NCBI RefSeq assembly: GCF_030052815.1
Contig: NC_079505.1
Location: 6,080,016-6,144,015 of the forward strand
Direction of reading: 5' to 3'
Length of the DNA stretch: 64,000 nt
DNA from: Hevea brasiliensis
Lineage: Eukaryota > Streptophyta > Magnoliopsida > Malpighiales > Euphorbiaceae
The translations under genes were made by a program, and so were the position numbers. How positions within the stretch are numbered: position 1 is the first letter of the stretch; each line of letters begins with the position of its first letter. This document shows positions 60,530 through 64,000 of the stretch, piece by piece. Below the pieces are notes generated by a model. The model saw nothing but the letters and a program-made list of their open reading frames with translations, had not been told where the DNA came from and did no database searches.

Positions 60530-63500
60530 TTTTCTTATTGTTATTCATGTTTTTATTAAATCCAAAATAGATTTAATTGGCATGGTATCTTAAATAATAA
60601 TTTTGATGAAATTTGTTATAGAAATCTCTCTATAATTATGATATATATAATATGAATTTAAAATAATCTATCAGTTAATTGTTGTTGGCAAAATCATTTT
60701 CAAGACTTATGAGGTTTCGAGTTCAAGTTTTAGTCAAAATCAATCATTAATTTTATATTTTTTTTATAAAAAAATTACAATAATGTGCAAAAATTAGTCG
60801 TGACATGATCTTATTATAATTTTTCAATAAAAATTATCTTTTACAAATAAATTATTCTCCTGTGAAATAAATGGAGCTTTAATCTCAGTTCTGCTGATCC
60901 TAAAACTAAAATCACTGATTTGATTTCAATTTCAACTCAAATCGGACCGTGGCCATCCGTAGGAATTGTGCAGCCTTGAGAAGTAGCAGACAAATTTTAT
61001 TATCCGTCTCTTTGCTTTGGCTATGGCAACGCATGCGGTGGTCCACTGTGTGGCTGCTAAAGATAAGAGCTCTTATAGAGACGCATGAAATTATTGATCA
61101 AATATATATCCTTTTTATTTTCTTGCGGCCAACTGAAGAATTTCTACATATTTTCCATTTTCTTTTACAGTAGCGAAACAGAATCTGAAGACGGACATGA
61201 CATGACTGATTTAAGAATCAAAGAGAAAGGAAAGAAAAAGAGTGAAGCTTTTGCAGTTTCCACTATGTTTTCTCTTTTTCAGTATTTTTCAGATTCAAGT
61301 AATGGCAGCCTTTTTGCTTTTTTGGTTTCCAAGCAGAAAAAAAAAATGCAAATTAAGATTCCCAATTACATTAGCTCCTAATTTAAATTAGGATATTTCC
61401 CACTTAACTTAAAAAATATATATAATAATTGTTGAATGCAGTTGTATGATTTATTATATTTTCAATTAAAAAATGTAATTTTTTTGTAACATCTCGTGCG
61501 GAAGGTGAAATAATTTACGGTTGGAGGTGGGGCCTCGCTTGAGATCTTGATCAAACAGGGGGTAAAAATGAATCGAATTATATATTAAAATGGGGAAACT
61601 AATCACTAGAAGCACATTTTAGGGTTAAGCGTGTTCGCTTGAGAGAAATCTTACGATGAATAACCTCCTGTAAAGTTTTCTATTCTATTTATGAGACAAA
61701 ATTATAATTAGTGTTTGTTTGTCAAATTAGTGTCTGTTTAAGATTGTGATTCAAATATATTTTTTGGAGAAAAAAATTATTATTTTATATATTATGAAAA
61801 ACAATTTGAAAAAAAATTAACAGTTTATTTTATAGTTAAAATATGTTAAATTTAATTTAAAATTAAAATTTAATAACTTTTAATTAATATATTTAGAAAA
61901 TTATTTTTATTAATATGTTTTAATAATAATATTAAATAAATTGTTAAAATGGTGCAAAAGAGATACAAATGAGAACAAATATTTTTTTTAATTAAAAACA
62001 ATAATTAAAATAGCCCAAATCTAAAGGTTATAAGGTAAAGAAAAGAAAAGAAAAGAAAAAACACTTGAGATGGCTAGCTAAGCAAATCTTTTTCTCACTT
62101 TATACAAGACAATCATATATACATTTCTAGTGCTCAAAGAATGTCATAAGTCAAATTCTTTCACATTTTAAAAAGTAATATTATTAATATGTGGTTAGAC
62201 AAGTATCATGTAGTTAATTTTCAGACAAATTTTATTTAGAAATAGCAATGGAGCGAGTTGAGAGTGAGATTGCTCCCCCATCTTTACTCTACAAGAGTTC
62301 GAGGTCAGGACAGATACTTCTCTATTGAGGGGCAGGTGGGACAGATTTCCCCGTAGGGAGTTTTCATTTGTATTTTAATTTATTAGTACATAATATAAAT
62401 TTATCTATTAACAAATAAAATATAATTTGAATTATAAAATTTAGATATTATTTTAAATTATAATATTTAAATATATAAATATATAAAAATAATCTTTTTA
62501 AGAAAAAATAATAATATATTATTATGTGATGTAGGCTACAGAGATTTAAAGCAAAAAGAAGATTTTCTAGTTCTCATCCCGCACAATAGGGTTAAAAAAA
62601 ATTGATCGGGTTCAAGGTAGGTCGGTTCGAGTTTGAAAATTTTTGTCATCCCTAATTTTACCTATAAAGTTAGGAATTTAAATTTTGAAGTCGTTATTAT
62701 TTGGACGATTTTACTTGAATGTTACCCTAATTTAAGTATAAGAAACTATACGTACTTGAAAATAAAAAATGACAATAATATTAATAAAAAAAAGCCTAAG
62801 TGGGTGTAAGCATGGTTTGCAGTCTCTACAGCATTTTCCTCTTTTTCTATGTTGTAATAAATTAATCTCATTAGATAGAGTTAGTGGGAACCCTTATGAT
62901 GACAAAGAGAATCTCAAAACCATTAATTAATTATGTTGGATTTAGGACCTTAGATCTTAATAATATTCCCTTTGAAACATTCAAAACAGTGTCTCCTATT
63001 CATGCCTTGGAAAGAATATGTAATTTAGCATTACAAAAGCCTTCTAATCTTTGACTACCCATAGAAAATAATAATAAAAATAAAAATAATAAATTATTTT
63101 TGTTAATGTGGGATTTATTAAATTAAAAAAAATGTATGTTTTCATATATTCATAGCTTTAAATAAATAGGTTCTGGGTTATTGAAGTATCAATCATCAGA
63201 AATATAAAAGAAAATGAGAGAGAAAAATTAATTATAAAATATTATTTTCCATTAATCAAAGTTTTCCTAACAAACTTCAAATTAACAAAGAGATCTATAA
63301 ACCAGTTACTGAAACTTATAATAAAGTTTTATATTACTTAAATTAATTATTAAAAAAATTTATATTATAAATTAAAATTTATATATCATATTAGCACATA
63401 TTATTAAATTGAGGTATCATATATATAATTTATCCAACATCTAAGTTAAAACCTATATGGAGAATAAAAGCTATGATACATATATTAATTACAATCATAC

Positions 63501-64000
63501 TCCATATTTTGTGATTACGTAAGGCTCATGTTACATTATGAAATCAATCATATTATGAAATCAATGGACAAAAGTTTAAACTTATATCTTTGATTTTTTT
63601 TTCTTTTTTACATTAGGATAATTTTTGTACCTATTTTCTGGTATGTAAAAGATTAATTCCTTCAAGTTTCGTGATAGTCTCTCTCAATAATATCTTCTTA
63701 GAGGATCAAATTTAAATTCGCCCCTTAAAAGCGTAACGGATCTTACCACTATATCCAATATTTATTAGTTCTTTGACAATGATTTTAATACCTCTTTAAT
63801 ATATTTTTTTATGAATTTTTTAATTTAAATTTAATTTATTATAAATTTAAAATATAAAATGTATAATGAGATTAATGGATTAGATGGTTACTTTTACATT
63901 GGAATAAGTGAGTAGTCACATTGTTACATTTATTTCATGAGATGATTCTGAAGTGGTGTTTCTTGTGAAACTCTTTACTCCACAAAATTCAAATAAAAGC
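60530..64000. other. Right-hand gene-less region
   Basis: AT-rich DNA. Two short overlapping plus-strand frames (60949-61381) lack any domain and have no splice partner that I can see. A segment at about 61486-61690 begins TGTAACATCTCGTGCGGAAG and resembles the start of an LTR, but no matching end was found. No RNA gene is recognised. Confidence 0.5.

Noticed and set aside
60949..61381. Short overlapping frames that might be a small gene
   Set aside because: No domain and no signal of splicing; composition is no different from random frames in this region.

Overview
This is a stretch of plant nuclear DNA. The genes have short exons split by AT-rich introns with GT/AG borders. The spaces between them are very AT-rich, full of microsatellites, and occupied by plant transposon types (LINE, hAT, LTR elements, TRIM, foldback MITE-like units). 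The proteins are ordinary eudicot orthologues. My impression of a woody core eudicot, perhaps Euphorbiaceae, is unverified.

Four cellular genes are supported. (1) At the left edge on the minus strand is a nine-exon VIM/ORTHRUS (UHRF1-like) E3 ubiquitin ligase, PHD-RING-SRA-RING, 98..5795. Its literal frame stops at 98, but a coding-like continuation in another frame runs off the window. (2) RACK1, a seven-bladed WD40 ribosomal scaffold, is on the plus strand with two exons (16976..18869) and telo-box motifs upstream. (3) Actin-interacting protein 1 (AIP1), a WD40 cofactor of ADF/cofilin, is on the minus strand with six exons (20352..27405) and lies tail-to-tail with RACK1. (4) A SPARK-type GPI-anchored protein resembling Arabidopsis At4g28100 is on the minus strand with two exons (57108..59035). 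The four genes do not form a pathway: chromatin methylation, translation, actin and cell surface.

Region by region: 5.8-13.6 kb has no gene and holds AT-rich repeats, a CT microsatellite and a foldback element. 13.6-15.6 kb is a broken LINE reverse transcriptase. About 27.7-47.9 kb is one large decayed hAT transposon (transposase on the minus strand) that has served as a landing site. Nested in it are a 7.4-kb non-autonomous LTR retrotransposon (28302..35735, TSD ACCAC); a 5.0-kb LTR-like insertion (37378..42418, TSD AATTT) that itself carries a 2.4-kb insertion (38414..40813, TSD CCTAC); a 364-bp TRIM (42761..43124); and a second, inverted copy of the 2.6-kb LTR-like family (44343..46941, TSD CTATA). 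The hAT DNA around the last one is a local tandem duplication. 48.6-49.3 kb is a CCA-rich MITE-like element. 50.2-53.9 kb is a large tandem duplication. 54.3 kb holds an RNase H remnant. 56.4-56.9 kb is a second foldback element. Right of 59.1 kb there is no recognisable gene, only AT-rich DNA and transposon relics.

Nothing here points to a new protein system. The most informative observations are the nested insertions, four of them with perfect target-site duplications, which give a relative chronology, and the frame break at the VIM C-terminus.
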